NCBI GenBank assembly: GCA_964627305.1
Contig: CAZVHP010000016.1
Span: forward strand, 1 to 36,805
DNA from: WJKG01 sp964627305
Lineage (GTDB): Bacteria > Zixibacteria > MSB-5A5 > GN15 > FEB-12
DNA: 36,805 bases
Direction of reading: 5' to 3'
Position numbers and translations under genes: made by a program. Below are positions 15,584 to 25,036 of this stretch, piece after piece. The first letter of the stretch is position 1. Each line of letters starts with the position of its first letter. Below the pieces are notes generated by a model. That model saw only the letters and a program-made list of their open reading frames with translations. It was not told the DNA's origin and searched no databases.

Positions 15584-18097
15584 CTATGGACACACCAGGG
15601 CAGGACCATCCGCGAAAAGATATGCCACCAGGTACGTCAGATCCGACACATTCGGACTGCCACCGGAACCGTCGACATCGGCCGCTTCCATTACCGCCGG
15701 CGCCGGCCCGCTGGCAAACAGATACGACACCAGGTGCGTAACATCGCTCACATTCGGACCGACTCCATCACCGTCAATGTCGCCACAGATATAGTCGCAG
15801 GCATCCCCAACGCCGTTCCCGTTCGAGTCAGCCTGATCAGGGTTAAATACATCCGGACAATTGTCACACACATCACCTACACCATCTCCATCAGCATCAG
15901 CCTGATCAGCGTTGTGAACGTCCGGACAATTGTCACACACATCCCCCACACCGTCCCCGTCAGCATCAGCCTGATCGGGGTTATAGACGTCCGGACAGTT
16001 GTCGCATACATCCCCCACACCATCCCCGTCAGCATCAGCCTGATCAGGATTGTACGTGTATGGGCAGTTATCATCAGGACAGGTGTTCTCCGGGTGCCAT
16101 GGATCGCCAAAACCATCCCCGTCACTGTCAATACATACCTCGCCCGAGCCTTCCACCCAGGTCACCACCGGCGTCGAGTACGGACCCCACTGCCCCTCGG
16201 CATCCTTCGCCCGCACCTTGTAGAAGAACTCCCCGGCGGGATGATCGAAAAACTCGTACGTCGTATCCGGAATGTTCGTAGCGATCACGGCCTGCGAAGC
16301 AAACCCCTCGATCGGGAAAATGTCATCGACATAGAACCCCTCGTTGACCACGTACGTGTCTGTGTAGTAGGACCAGCGGAAATAGACTTCCTGACCCGCC
16401 CAGTCGCCCAGCGGGAACCGCGCCGGCATCCACCCCACTGACTGGCCGGTGATGCCGTTGCCACGATTGTTGCCGTTGGGATTGCTCGTGGTCGTGATAT
16501 TACCCGGAATGGGCGTGAATGTCACCCCGTCGGTCGAAATCTCGACATAGGCGTAATCCCAGTTGTTCTCGATATCGAACCACGTGTAGAAGAACAACGT
16601 GTCAAAAAGACTCACCTGCTGCGGCTCCGTCGTCTGGAACCAGCGCACAAGGTTATTCCCCTGACCCGAGTAGAAACTGGTCGGATCAGAATTGCGGCGC
16701 GCACTCGTAATCGAAAACTGGTTGTTCGTGAAGTGCTGCCAGTCGTTGGCCGAATCCGACACCCGCTGGAAATCCTGAAGCTCCATCAGCTCATACGCCA
16801 CCGCCGGGTTCAGCGTATCGTCATGCGTCCAGGACACTGCATAGTACGTGCTGTCAACCGTGTCGGCCACCGCCACCACCGGCGCCGCCGGAGCGCGAAG
16901 CGCATACGGATTACCCGCCAGCCTTGCCAAGTACTTGTTCGGCTCCAGATTCTCCGATATCAACGCCGGTATCCGCGAGGGACTCGGCCAGAAACCGTCA
17001 CTGTAACTGCCAACCTCGAACGTGAACGCAAACGTCTTGTCCTTCAGTGTCTGCTCACCGTAAACCCAGTCGTCGGTCACACCGTTCGCCGGATACAACC
17101 CGTGCGCCGGTCCCGGATCATACCCGTTATGGGCCGCCATCGAATCCGCCGCCGCGCTGAATATGTCATCATCCGGCGTCAGAAAGTAGTCATACCCCCA
17201 GGAATACAACACCAGGTTCGAGTATGAATGATAGTACACCGACACCTGAAAATCACGCGCCAGGTGAAAATCTCTCATCGCCTGCGTCTCAGGCTCCGAA
17301 AATGCTGCCGTCCCGCGGTAGGTCTCAGCCGACGGACTCGAGGACGACCCCGACTCGTCATACCCCCACTCATACCCCCAGTTACGATTCAAATCGACAC
17401 CATAGCTTCCACCGCCGTTGTTGCGACGGTTCTTGCGCCACATCCCCCCACCGCCCGGATTGGTCAGCTCGTTGTAGTAATAACCGTCCGGATTGACGCA
17501 CAACACAAACCACATCTCGCGCTCATTCACCAGCTCGGTCGCTTCCGGATCGCTCCCGTAATTGTCCACCAGCCAGTTGATGTAGTGCTGAAGCACCAAC
17601 GGCGTGATCACCTCGCGCGCGTGAATCGCCGCCGTGTACAGCACTTCCGGCTCGTCCTCATCGAGCAGCGGGTTATCCGAAATCTTGAACGCCCAGATAT
17701 CCCGACCCTCGATCGACTGCCCCAGACTCTGCTTGGGACTGATTATCGAGGGATGCATCAGGATAATACTGTCAATGTAGAAATTGATCTCAGCCAGGGT
17801 CAGGTATCCCCCCATGTCCTTATCAGCCAGTCGGCTCTGGTAGAACGCCTCCAGATCCTCCTGCATGACTTCCATCGCTATACCCTGCTCGGCCAGCCGA
17901 CGGTAATCGTCCTCAAAGGCAATCACCTCAATCGATGCCTCATCGTAACGGACGATGTCCAGCCCCATTGACAAAACACTCTCCAGAGTCGTCTTGTCGT
18001 CAATGAAAACCTTGAGCTGCATGTACTTCTGAGAATCCGCCAGCCCGGCTCCGGCCAGCAGACACACCAGGAGCAGACTCAGCAGAAACTTGTGCAT
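15584..18097 (-). CDS. Secreted M14 zinc carboxypeptidase with thrombospondin-3 repeats and dockerin-like tail
   Basis: The 837-residue protein opens with a signal peptide (1-20) and a propeptide-like region (to about 95). The M14 carboxypeptidase domain (about 97-395) has zinc ligands His159 and Glu162 in AIHAREV and His290 in YYHSYS. Substrate motifs are NPDGY, RKNRR and DLNRNWGY, and the catalytic Glu361 is in FTFEVGSYSDG. A beta-sandwich resembling those after secreted metallopeptidases, about three and a half thrombospondin-3 repeats (DADGDGVGDVCDNCPD) and a dockerin-like pair (PNVSDVTHLVSYLF, PNVSDLTYLVAYLF) follow. The tail probably binds calcium and may anchor or sort the enzyme. The ATG at 18097 follows a strong AGGAGG; a promoter upstream rules out the longer frame. 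Confidence 0.93.
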   Translation of the reverse strand: MHKFLLSLLLVCLLAGAGLADSQKYMQLKVFIDDKTTLESVLSMGLDIVRYDEASIEVIAFEDDYRRLAEQGIAMEVMQEDLEAFYQSRLADKDMGGYLTLAEINFYIDSIILMHPSIISPKQSLGQSIEGRDIWAFKISDNPLLDEDEPEVLYTAAIHAREVITPLVLQHYINWLVDNYGSDPEATELVNEREMWFVLCVNPDGYYYNELTNPGGGGMWRKNRRNNGGGSYGVDLNRNWGYEWGYDESGSSSSPSAETYRGTAAFSEPETQAMRDFHLARDFQVSVYYHSYSNLVLYSWGYDYFLTPDDDIFSAAADSMAAHNGYDPGPAHGLYPANGVTDDWVYGEQTLKDKTFAFTFEVGSYSDGFWPSPSRIPALISENLEPNKYLARLAGNPYALRAPAAPVVAVADTVDSTYYAVSWTHDDTLNPAVAYELMELQDFQRVSDSANDWQHFTNNQFSITSARRNSDPTSFYSGQGNNLVRWFQTTEPQQVSLFDTLFFYTWFDIENNWDYAYVEISTDGVTFTPIPGNITTTSNPNGNNRGNGITGQSVGWMPARFPLGDWAGQEVYFRWSYYTDTYVVNEGFYVDDIFPIEGFASQAVIATNIPDTTYEFFDHPAGEFFYKVRAKDAEGQWGPYSTPVVTWVEGSGEVCIDSDGDGFGDPWHPENTCPDDNCPYTYNPDQADADGDGVGDVCDNCPDVYNPDQADADGDGVGDVCDNCPDVHNADQADADGDGVGDVCDNCPDVFNPDQADSNGNGVGDACDYICGDIDGDGVGPNVSDVTHLVSYLFASGPAPAVMEAADVDGSGGSPNVSDLTYLVAYLFADGPALVCP
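15823..16075 (-). repeat. In-frame tandem repeats encoding thrombospondin-3 units
   Basis: Inside the M14 gene a 69-bp unit encoding 23 residues (around DADGDGVGDVCDNCPDV) is repeated about three and a half times. Near-identical DNA includes GTCAGCATCAGCCTGATC on the + strand. High DNA identity between units suggests recent duplication or gene conversion and makes unit number prone to change. Confidence 0.85.
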
Positions 18098-18164
18098 GAT
18101 GCCTCCTGTGGGGTCCAGTACGTAGCATACGTAGCAAAAACGTAGTAAAAGCGTGTTCCCCTGC

Positions 18165-18192
18165 AATATACGCCCAAATGCCGTTTTAACAA
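18165..18192 (-). promoter_or_regulatory. Sigma-70-type promoter of the M14 peptidase gene
   Basis: On the minus strand TTGTTA (18192-18187), 16 bases and TATATT (18170-18165) predict a start near 18158, giving a leader of about 60 nt. The leader contains three ACGTAG units (18119-18147: TACGTAGCA twice, then ACGTAGTA). Confidence 0.6.
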
Positions 18193-18239
18193 CTGTAAAC
18201 ATGCCCCTATCTCACGCCCGACACCCGCGACAAACAACA

Positions 18240-18270
18240 GGCGGTGCCCGCAAACAAGACGAACACCGCC
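18240..18270 (-). terminator. Inverted repeat downstream of the M16 peptidase gene
   Basis: GGCGGTG (18240-18246) and CACCGCC (18264-18270) form a 7-bp stem with a 17-base loop. On the minus strand it is followed by TGTTGTTTGT. It may end the M16 transcript; the long loop and broken T-tract make it weak. Confidence 0.4.
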
Positions 18271-18316
18271 CGGTATTTCCCCATCAGCAATGGCCGACAC
18301 CGCCATAACGGCGTGA

Positions 18317-21300
18317 CTAATTCAGCCCTGCCGGCAGCCAGTAATCCCTCGGATACAAACGATACAACCGCACCTCCCCCTCAACACTCCGCAGATACGC
18401 CTCCCACTCATCAAGCTGTGAGTGCGGCCCGATCACAAAATACACCGCCGGTCTCACCTCGCTGGCCTTCGGGCCCAGCCCCGGCATCACCCTGCCGTAC
18501 ACATCCGCCATCCGCTGGTGCAACGAATCATACAATCCCGGCAGGTGCCGTACATCCAGAATCGCCTCCCGGAACCGCCGCACCAGGTCCGGCGTCTGCC
18601 CATCGGCCAAATCCGCCGCCATCGCCTGACCGCGACGCTCATAATCCGAGGCCGCCCGGCTGCCCGTGAATGCCTGCGCCACCGCATACTCCGCCAGCGA
18701 GGGATCGTACGGCGCCTCGCGAATCTGATCCACCACAAACTGCATCGTCTGCGACAGCTTCGGACAACGCTCCGCGTAATACGTCAGCCGCCCCTGCGAC
18801 AGACTCGCCCGCACCCCGTTCGAATACGCCAGCCCGGCCCCCCAGGTCTTCATGAACATGCTGTGCGCCCCGCCCCCCCCGTACAACCGCGCCGAAAGGA
18901 AATCCAGCAGACGGTCCCGGTCGGTGTCCCCGTAACCGGTCAGCCGCGCCGAATGAACATGCACCCCGTTGCGCGTATTCGGGTTCACCAGCCCCACGTG
19001 CACCGGGTACACCGTCGTCACCAGTCGCTCCTGCATGCGATCCACCACCCAGGGCTTGCTCTCATAGGCGTATCGCCGCGCCGGAGCAGCATCAAACCGC
19101 GTCAGCAGCTCTCCCACACGCGGCATCACCTTATCAAGCCCGACGCTGCTGCTGATCGTAAACCCCCGGACATTGTCCGTGTGTCGCAGCGCCCCGAGCA
19201 CCTGCTCCATCTTGCCCAGCGCCGCCGAGGGAGCCACCGCCAGGTCTGCCGCAATCTGGCGGCACAAATACCGCCAGTCAGACACCGGCGAATCCGTCGA
19301 CACGTCCCCCGCGAGGATCTGCCGAAGGTCCTTCACCGCCTCATCAACCAGACGGCGCGCCGGCTCCGACAACTCACGGTAATCAGCCAACTGCGACTCC
19401 AACCCCTCCTTCAGCGTATCCGGATCGAACTCCCCTCCGGCAAGCACCTCCAGCACCGCCATCTGCGTCGCGTGCGCACTGACCCTCCCCGCATTGCCCA
19501 TGTCATGCATAAACCGCACAAACTCATCCCGGACCGACTCACTCTCAGCCGCCTGCAACTGCCAGCGCAGACGGTGCAGCGCGTGCGCCTGTGTCAAGAA
19601 ACAACCCGTCACCAGCATCAACGGGTTCGTCTGCTTCCAGTACGCATCCGCCGGAATTTCCACCCACGACTCCTCCGAACCACGCATGCGGTTTCGCACC
19701 GACGATAACTGCTGGTCCACCACATCCCGAAGGCGCGGTAAGTTCTCCATTCGCATATCCGGGTGGTACAACACATACTCCATCCATTGGATCGCCCGAC
19801 CAGCCTCCGTCACATCCGTCCCCGCCCCGCGTACCACCAGCTCCGAACGCTCCGTCGGCCAGTTGATGTCGTAATAGACAGACAAACCCCGGATCTCCCG
19901 ACGAAGCCGCTGCTTCATCTGGTCGAACGGCAACGGCTCCCCGTCAACAATCACACCAACCTCCGTCATCAGCGCCGGCAACGCCGCCAGGTACATCAAG
20001 TCATCCTGCGCCACCACATCCGTGCGCATCGCCAGCCCCACCGTCGCACCCGTCATGTTCTCGAACGTGGAATGCACGAACGGCACATCCTGCTGCTCAC
20101 GCACCACCCGGTAAACCAACTGCTCATCCGGCGTCAACGGCGGGTTCTCGATGAACCCCGGCGTCTCGATCGATTCTGCCTCCGCCTCGATCTGCGCCGT
20201 CTTCTCGTCATACTCCTGTCTGAACAGCGCCAGTGCCGCCTGCGTCTCCTCGACCCCGAAACGCTCTTTCAGACCCTGCGTGAACACTTCCAGTCGCTCT
20301 TTCTTCTCACTCTCCAGCCGCGCCATCATCTCCGGACTTGGCCGCGACCCCATCACCAGCGGCTTCCGAGTCACAAACTGCCAGCGACGGATATAGTCCG
20401 TCCAGAAATTCTTCCCGCTTGAAAGCAGCTCCTCGACAAACTGCACTCGCTGCGACAGCATCAGGTCCCGACGGAACCCCGCAACCTCGCTCAACGTCTG
20501 CAAATGATTCACCCAGCTCGACCCCGTCCCCCGAAAACCGAACCGCGGCGGCGAGGACAAGAACTCGCGAAGCGACCGCTTGCCACTGATCAACTGGCTC
20601 TCGATCCGGCTGTTGAACTCCGCCAGCTCGTCCGAGCCGTCAGCCAGGGCCGCGATGCGCTCTATCTCCGCCACCACGATCGCCCGCGCGCTGTCAAGCG
20701 TCGCCGTGTTCATCGAGCGCTGACTCACATTGGCAAACCCCACCGTAATCGGGTGCCCCGGTTCATCTGAAGACCACCCAAACACCGAACTCGCCCCAAG
20801 GTCAAACTGCCGCGTCTCAGAACCAATCAGCAGCGGATACAGATTCGACGTCTGCCCGCCGGCAAGGTTGTCCACGAACAACTGCAGCAGAAACGCCTCG
20901 TTCACATCGGCCTCACGCTCCGGCCGCCAGGCCATCAACACCAGCGAGGGCTCCTCCGGGTTGTTGTGCGGAAATTCCACGAACGAGATCACGTCCGCGT
21001 CGGTCGGCCGCGCCTGCGGCAGCCGGTCGTACACCTTCCACGGATCGGCCCCCCGCTCCGGCATCGGCACCACATCCGAGAGCATCACCGACATCCGCTG
21101 CAAAAAACCCTCCAGCGTTATCCCGTCCGGAATCGACACAATCATCCCCATGTTCCCCAAACGATACCGACCCTGGTGAAACTCGCGCATATCCTCAGCC
21201 GTCATGTTCCGCATCGAATCCGGAAATCCGCCCGAGGACATCGCCAGCGGGTGACCCGCCCCGTACAGCAGCGTATCCAGGCTGAGCGTAATCCGCCACC

Positions 21301-21904
21301 ACGGATTCTCGTAAGCGCTCACCATCTCGGTATACACCGTCCCCTTCTCCTCCAGAAACAGACTCGAATCCACCGTGTTAACACTCACCCCCATATGAGC
21401 CACCTCACGACGAATCTCCTCATCGGAAAACGTCGGAAAAAGCAGCGCATCCAGCTTCGCGCGGGTCAAATCGAAAAACACATCCAGCCCGGCCGTCGTG
21501 TGATAATGATAACACGTCCGCACCTGCCCGGTGAACGCCGAGGAACTCGTCAGCGACATGTCCTCCAGCGAGGCCACGTACCGCCCCTTCGGCCCCTTGC
21601 CCAGCACCAGATGCTCGCACGCATGCGGCTCCCCCTGATCCGACGATGGCGGCGTGTTATACCACCAGAACGCCTGCGGCACCGACTGTATCCGCAGCAG
21701 ATCCAGCGGCATTCCGCTCCGCCCGTGGACGAAACGCCCGCCTGTGGCCAGATCATCTTCGTTCACAAAAACACACTCGACCACAAAATCCCCAATTCGC
21801 TGACCCTCTGCCAGCTGCTCGAACTCATTCGGTGTGGTCGCGGCATGCATCGATACCCCCATAACATAAGCCAGTACGGCCACGGCAAGCCAAAGCCTGT
21901 GCAT
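18317..21904 (-). CDS. Large exported M16 (insulinase/pitrilysin-family) zinc peptidase
   Basis: The 1195-residue protein has a signal peptide (about 1-21). Its inverted zinc motif HxxEH is HACEH at 94-98, with the distal glutamate ligand likely Glu193 in GTVYTEM. The domain layout of two similar halves and the linker near the middle fit the M16C/PreP-like clamshell peptidases, which degrade unfolded peptides in a closed chamber. It is some 200 residues longer than usual PreP (about 970-1000). The start has a clear GGAGG five bases before the ATG. It is in line with, and upstream of, the M14 gene on the same strand but 219 bp away with a separate promoter. The export signal suggests a periplasmic or secreted peptide-clearing role. 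Confidence 0.9.
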   Translation of the reverse strand: MHRLWLAVAVLAYVMGVSMHAATTPNEFEQLAEGQRIGDFVVECVFVNEDDLATGGRFVHGRSGMPLDLLRIQSVPQAFWWYNTPPSSDQGEPHACEHLVLGKGPKGRYVASLEDMSLTSSSAFTGQVRTCYHYHTTAGLDVFFDLTRAKLDALLFPTFSDEEIRREVAHMGVSVNTVDSSLFLEEKGTVYTEMVSAYENPWWRITLSLDTLLYGAGHPLAMSSGGFPDSMRNMTAEDMREFHQGRYRLGNMGMIVSIPDGITLEGFLQRMSVMLSDVVPMPERGADPWKVYDRLPQARPTDADVISFVEFPHNNPEEPSLVLMAWRPEREADVNEAFLLQLFVDNLAGGQTSNLYPLLIGSETRQFDLGASSVFGWSSDEPGHPITVGFANVSQRSMNTATLDSARAIVVAEIERIAALADGSDELAEFNSRIESQLISGKRSLREFLSSPPRFGFRGTGSSWVNHLQTLSEVAGFRRDLMLSQRVQFVEELLSSGKNFWTDYIRRWQFVTRKPLVMGSRPSPEMMARLESEKKERLEVFTQGLKERFGVEETQAALALFRQEYDEKTAQIEAEAESIETPGFIENPPLTPDEQLVYRVVREQQDVPFVHSTFENMTGATVGLAMRTDVVAQDDLMYLAALPALMTEVGVIVDGEPLPFDQMKQRLRREIRGLSVYYDINWPTERSELVVRGAGTDVTEAGRAIQWMEYVLYHPDMRMENLPRLRDVVDQQLSSVRNRMRGSEESWVEIPADAYWKQTNPLMLVTGCFLTQAHALHRLRWQLQAAESESVRDEFVRFMHDMGNAGRVSAHATQMAVLEVLAGGEFDPDTLKEGLESQLADYRELSEPARRLVDEAVKDLRQILAGDVSTDSPVSDWRYLCRQIAADLAVAPSAALGKMEQVLGALRHTDNVRGFTISSSVGLDKVMPRVGELLTRFDAAPARRYAYESKPWVVDRMQERLVTTVYPVHVGLVNPNTRNGVHVHSARLTGYGDTDRDRLLDFLSARLYGGGGAHSMFMKTWGAGLAYSNGVRASLSQGRLTYYAERCPKLSQTMQFVVDQIREAPYDPSLAEYAVAQAFTGSRAASDYERRGQAMAADLADGQTPDLVRRFREAILDVRHLPGLYDSLHQRMADVYGRVMPGLGPKASEVRPAVYFVIGPHSQLDEWEAYLRSVEGEVRLYRLYPRDYWLPAGLN

Positions 21905-22057
21905 GGAAACCTCCGTTACTCACGGTGTTGTCGGCCAGTCTGACACCTGTCTTACTCGATGATAGTACGTCAATCAGCCCATCAGGTTGTGGGCATAAGA
22001 AGAATAACGAACAAGCTGCTCTGTCTGTCAAATCACTGCCTCACCCATCGCTGACAA

Positions 22058-23455
22058 TCAGGCCCGCCCTCCCATCGTAATCGCCTTCTCATACGGCGTG
22101 AATCCCGGGATACCCTTAAACATCGTTAAATCCGGCTTGTGAAACGCCGGGGCGTCGCGAATCACCTTCAACAACTCATCCCGCGTCTCCGGCGCCGCCA
22201 GATGCGCGATCCCCACCGCCCGCTCACCAAGGCTCAGCCGTCGCGGATCAAAAGCCCCGTGCTCTGTCACCATGATCACATTGTCCGCCGCAATCGCGGT
22301 CGTGGTAATCCCGGCCGGACAACGGTCCACAATCTTGCTCACCCCCTTGCCGGTGGTCGATTTCAGCGCAATAATCGCCACGCCCCCCGGCGAATACTGC
22401 GCCCCCCGGATGAAATCCGACTGCCCCCCCACGCCCGAGTAAATCCGCCGTGCATCAAGCGAATCCGCCCAGATATTCCCGTGAAGGTCCACCCCGATGG
22501 CGCTGTTGATCGTCACCATCCGCGGCTGCTCCGCGATCTGAAACACGCTGTTGGTCACATCCGACGGACGCGACTGCACCGAACTGTTGAAATGGTACCA
22601 GTCATACCCCTCCTGGCTCTCCGCCAGGAAAATCGAGGACACACTGAAATTGATCTCCGCCTTCCACTTGTTCGTCACAATCCCCCGCTGCACCAGCTTG
22701 CGCATCGCGCACGAGAACAGCTCCGTGTGAATCCCCAGGTCGCGATACCCCCGCTCGATTATCGCATCCGTGACCGCCTCCGGAACCTCGCCGATTCCAT
22801 ACTGAAGCGTCGACCCCGCCTCCTTGCCGCTGCCGTCCCTGATATATATCGAGGCGATGATCTGCCCGATTCGTCGCGCCCGCTCATCCGGCTCATGCAC
22901 CGGTGACGACGGCAACGCGTAATCCGTATCCACCAAAAAATCTATCTCATCCTCGGTGATCGTCGTCCCCAGCACGAACGGCATTCGCGCATTCCGCTCC
23001 GCAATCACCACCCCCTTGCGCCGTTTCGCCGAACGCACCGCCGCCAGCACCGCCTCAACGGTCGTCCCCAGGCTGTAGTTCCCCCCCGGGTCAGGACCGC
23101 TCACCCCGACCAGCACCACGTCCGGCCCATCCTCCCAGCGCGCGTACTTCGGAATCTCCGAAAGATGCATCGGATGATACTTCCCCCACCCCCGATTCAC
23201 CACTTCCCGCGTCAGGTGGCTGTTGAACAACACCCGGTGCGTCAGGCTCTGGCAACGTTCCTGCGTGAACAGCGACCCGAACCCCTCCCCCAGCAACAGC
23301 ACCCCATACAGCGCCACCCGACGGATCGACAGATCATCACCCAACTGCTTCAACAGCACCTGCGGCGTCGCCGCGTTGCCGGAGGTGTAGATCACGCTCC
23401 CCGGCTTGATATTCGTGGCATTGACCGCCTCTTCAACCGACTTGACTCTCTTCAT
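22058..23455 (-). CDS. Acetyl-CoA hydrolase/transferase-family CoA-transferase (4-hydroxybutyrate or butyrate type)
   Basis: The 465-residue protein belongs to the family that moves CoA between acetate or propionate and acids such as 4-hydroxybutyrate, butyrate or succinate. Visible hallmarks are YTSGNAATPQVLL at the N-terminus, QYGIGEVPEAV (about 218-228) and DLGIHTELFS (239-248). From memory of the family, Glu245 in HTELFS is the likely nucleophile. The C-terminal SPGG and TEHGAFDPRRLSLGERA are also typical. The ATG at 23455 is preceded by GAGGTG very close and GGAAGG at nine bases; the adjoining GTG could also start. Substrate cannot be fixed from sequence. MeaB in the same window hints at acyl-CoA metabolism but is 20 kb away. 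Confidence 0.88.
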   Translation of the reverse strand: MKRVKSVEEAVNATNIKPGSVIYTSGNAATPQVLLKQLGDDLSIRRVALYGVLLLGEGFGSLFTQERCQSLTHRVLFNSHLTREVVNRGWGKYHPMHLSEIPKYARWEDGPDVVLVGVSGPDPGGNYSLGTTVEAVLAAVRSAKRRKGVVIAERNARMPFVLGTTITEDEIDFLVDTDYALPSSPVHEPDERARRIGQIIASIYIRDGSGKEAGSTLQYGIGEVPEAVTDAIIERGYRDLGIHTELFSCAMRKLVQRGIVTNKWKAEINFSVSSIFLAESQEGYDWYHFNSSVQSRPSDVTNSVFQIAEQPRMVTINSAIGVDLHGNIWADSLDARRIYSGVGGQSDFIRGAQYSPGGVAIIALKSTTGKGVSKIVDRCPAGITTTAIAADNVIMVTEHGAFDPRRLSLGERAVGIAHLAAPETRDELLKVIRDAPAFHKPDLTMFKGIPGFTPYEKAITMGGRA

Positions 23456-23523
23456 CACCTCACGCCTTCCGCCTGCTGTGTCCTCACTGTCAGCCCGCAC
23501 CGGCCGACTTGCCTTCAGGCCCC

Positions 23524-23532
23524 AATATACCA
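23524..23532 (-). promoter_or_regulatory. Extended -10 promoter of the CoA-transferase gene
   Basis: On the minus strand TGGTATATT combines an extended TGN with a near-consensus -10. No clear -35 is seen. The predicted leader is about 60 nt. Confidence 0.45.
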
Positions 23533-23675
23533 GCCCCGTCCCGTTTGACTACCGAAAAATCACCTCATCACAGACGGTAACAGCACCGGTGAATCAGAAA
23601 CAGCCGCACACCACCACCAATGCCCGACAGCGCCCCTTCACAGGAGCGCTGCCAGGCTCGCACAGCGGTCTGACA

Positions 23676-24752
23676 TCAGAACGCCAGGGTAATCAACTCA
23701 CGACAAATCTCGGACACCGGCTCCACAATCGTCCGCGTCCGCATCCTCGTATGCAACCACAGCCCCTCACCCTCTGTCGCCACCAGCAGCGCCGCGCCAC
23801 GGCGACACACCACGTTGGCCTTCACCTCGGCCAGACGCTCGATCGGCATCAACTCACCGTCGAAATACGAAAACACACCCCGGTCAGTCCCGATATACAC
23901 CACCCACTCCGAGGCATCAATCGAGTTGACCGCCAACGACGGCAAACCCGCCGAGGTGTCCACCGTCTGCCAGCGACCGCCATCATAGATGTGCAGCCCC
24001 GCACTGCTGCCGACATACAGATGACCATAATTGTACGCCAGCGCCGTCACCGTGTCCCACAGATGCGGGTCGCGGCGAAGGTACCGCTGCCGAAACTCCC
24101 GACCATCCCACCGGTACAGCCCGTCACCGTCAGTGCCGACCCACAACCCGGTCCCGTCACTGCTCATCGCCCGCACCGACACATCCTCGGCCAGACGCTT
24201 CAACCCCAGCTCCGACCACTCATACAACCCGCACTCCGTGCCGATCATCAGGCGGTACTCCCAGCCATACAAGGCCGTCACCATCCCCTCAGGATCAACC
24301 TCCACCGGCACCAGCGACAGCTCCTGCAGACGGTACACATGCTCCCCGCCGACATAAACCTCGCCCCCCTGCAGCGCCACCGCGTTGAGCACCTCGGGAT
24401 GATCGATCCGCTCGTGCGCCTCAGTCTCGAAATCATAAATCACCAGCCCGCCGCCGAACACGACATACGCCTTCCTGCCCACCACCACCATATCCCGCAT
24501 CTGCGCCAGCACCTCCAGCGCCCCGGCCTCGGCCACCGGTATCACCTCCGGCTCCGACACCGATTCAACACTCGCCACCTCCTGCGGACCAAACGCCGGC
24601 TTCACACTCCCGGCAAGCGCCGCCGCCAGACTGTCCACAATCTGGTTGACCACCCGTCCCTGCTGATTCTCTGCCTCGTCAGCACAACCCACAAACAGCC
24701 CCACAGCCGCGATAATCGCCGCCACCAGTCCAATCCTCACTCGCATCATCAT
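23676..24752 (-). CDS. Lipoprotein with beta-propeller (regulator-propeller-like repeats)
   Basis: The 358-residue protein has a lipoprotein signal peptide with lipobox FVGC (Cys23). A low-complexity linker (about 25-85) is followed by repeated blades: GLYEWS, LWVGTDGDGLYRWDG, LYVGSSAGLHIYDG, VYIGTDRGVFSYFDG and LLVATEGEGLWLH. These blades resemble the propeller repeats found in periplasmic sensors of two-component systems, but no kinase domain follows. AAGGAG precedes the first of three ATGs at 24752. A sigma-54-like promoter and an upstream palindrome precede it. It is divergent from the NtrY/NtrC operon, so it may be that system's target or accessory sensor, an inference from context. Confidence 0.8.
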   Translation of the reverse strand: MMMRVRIGLVAAIIAAVGLFVGCADEAENQQGRVVNQIVDSLAAALAGSVKPAFGPQEVASVESVSEPEVIPVAEAGALEVLAQMRDMVVVGRKAYVVFGGGLVIYDFETEAHERIDHPEVLNAVALQGGEVYVGGEHVYRLQELSLVPVEVDPEGMVTALYGWEYRLMIGTECGLYEWSELGLKRLAEDVSVRAMSSDGTGLWVGTDGDGLYRWDGREFRQRYLRRDPHLWDTVTALAYNYGHLYVGSSAGLHIYDGGRWQTVDTSAGLPSLAVNSIDASEWVVYIGTDRGVFSYFDGELMPIERLAEVKANVVCRRGAALLVATEGEGLWLHTRMRTRTIVEPVSEICRELITLAF

Positions 24753-24803
24753 GATATTGCTCCTTTCCAAAGCGGGTTTAGTCTCAGCGTCAAGCAATAC
24801 CCT

Positions 24804-24820
24804 CACAAATTCCGTGCCAG
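24804..24820 (-). promoter_or_regulatory. Sigma-54-like promoter of the propeller lipoprotein gene
   Basis: On the minus strand CTGGCACGGAATTTGTG follows the -24/-12 consensus TGGCAC-N5-TTGC at every conserved base except the last (TTGT for TTGC). The predicted start is about 40 bases before the ATG at 24752. A sigma-54 activator gene lies 3 kb away on the other strand. Confidence 0.5.
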
Positions 24821-24885
24821 CCAGAGCAAACTCCTGCCATACATATACTTACCAAGACACGACACCTTCCCTCACCGAGGAATCC

Positions 24886-24901
24886 GTGTCACCCCTGACA
24901 C
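24886..24901. promoter_or_regulatory. Palindromic operator candidate (GTGTCA-CCCC-TGACAC)
   Basis: Perfect 6-bp arms around CCCC, centred about 100 bp upstream of the predicted sigma-54 start point, where enhancer sites of NtrC-type activators usually lie. Further GACAC copies sit at 24856-24865. It also lies 135 bp before the divergent kinase operon. Confidence 0.5.
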
Positions 24902-25036
24902 ACTCAGCGAACGATTATCGTAATCCCCTGTCATCCATGATATTACATGTATCATATTCGACACAACCCCGCCGCGAAAAATAACTTGTGCCCCGCCGCC
25001 CCTCTTACTTGATTGTATAACTCTCAAGAGGTGTCC

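Noticed and set aside
22003..22033. TTGACA upstream of the M16 gene as a sigma-70 promoter
   Set aside because: The best -10-like hexamers lie 19 or 21 bases away and the hexamer at 17 (TCGTTA) is poor. I could not support a promoter call.
23630..23655. Hairpin CAGCGC/GCGCTG after the lipoprotein gene as a terminator
   Set aside because: A stem can be drawn, but no T-run follows on the minus strand, so it is not a convincing intrinsic terminator.
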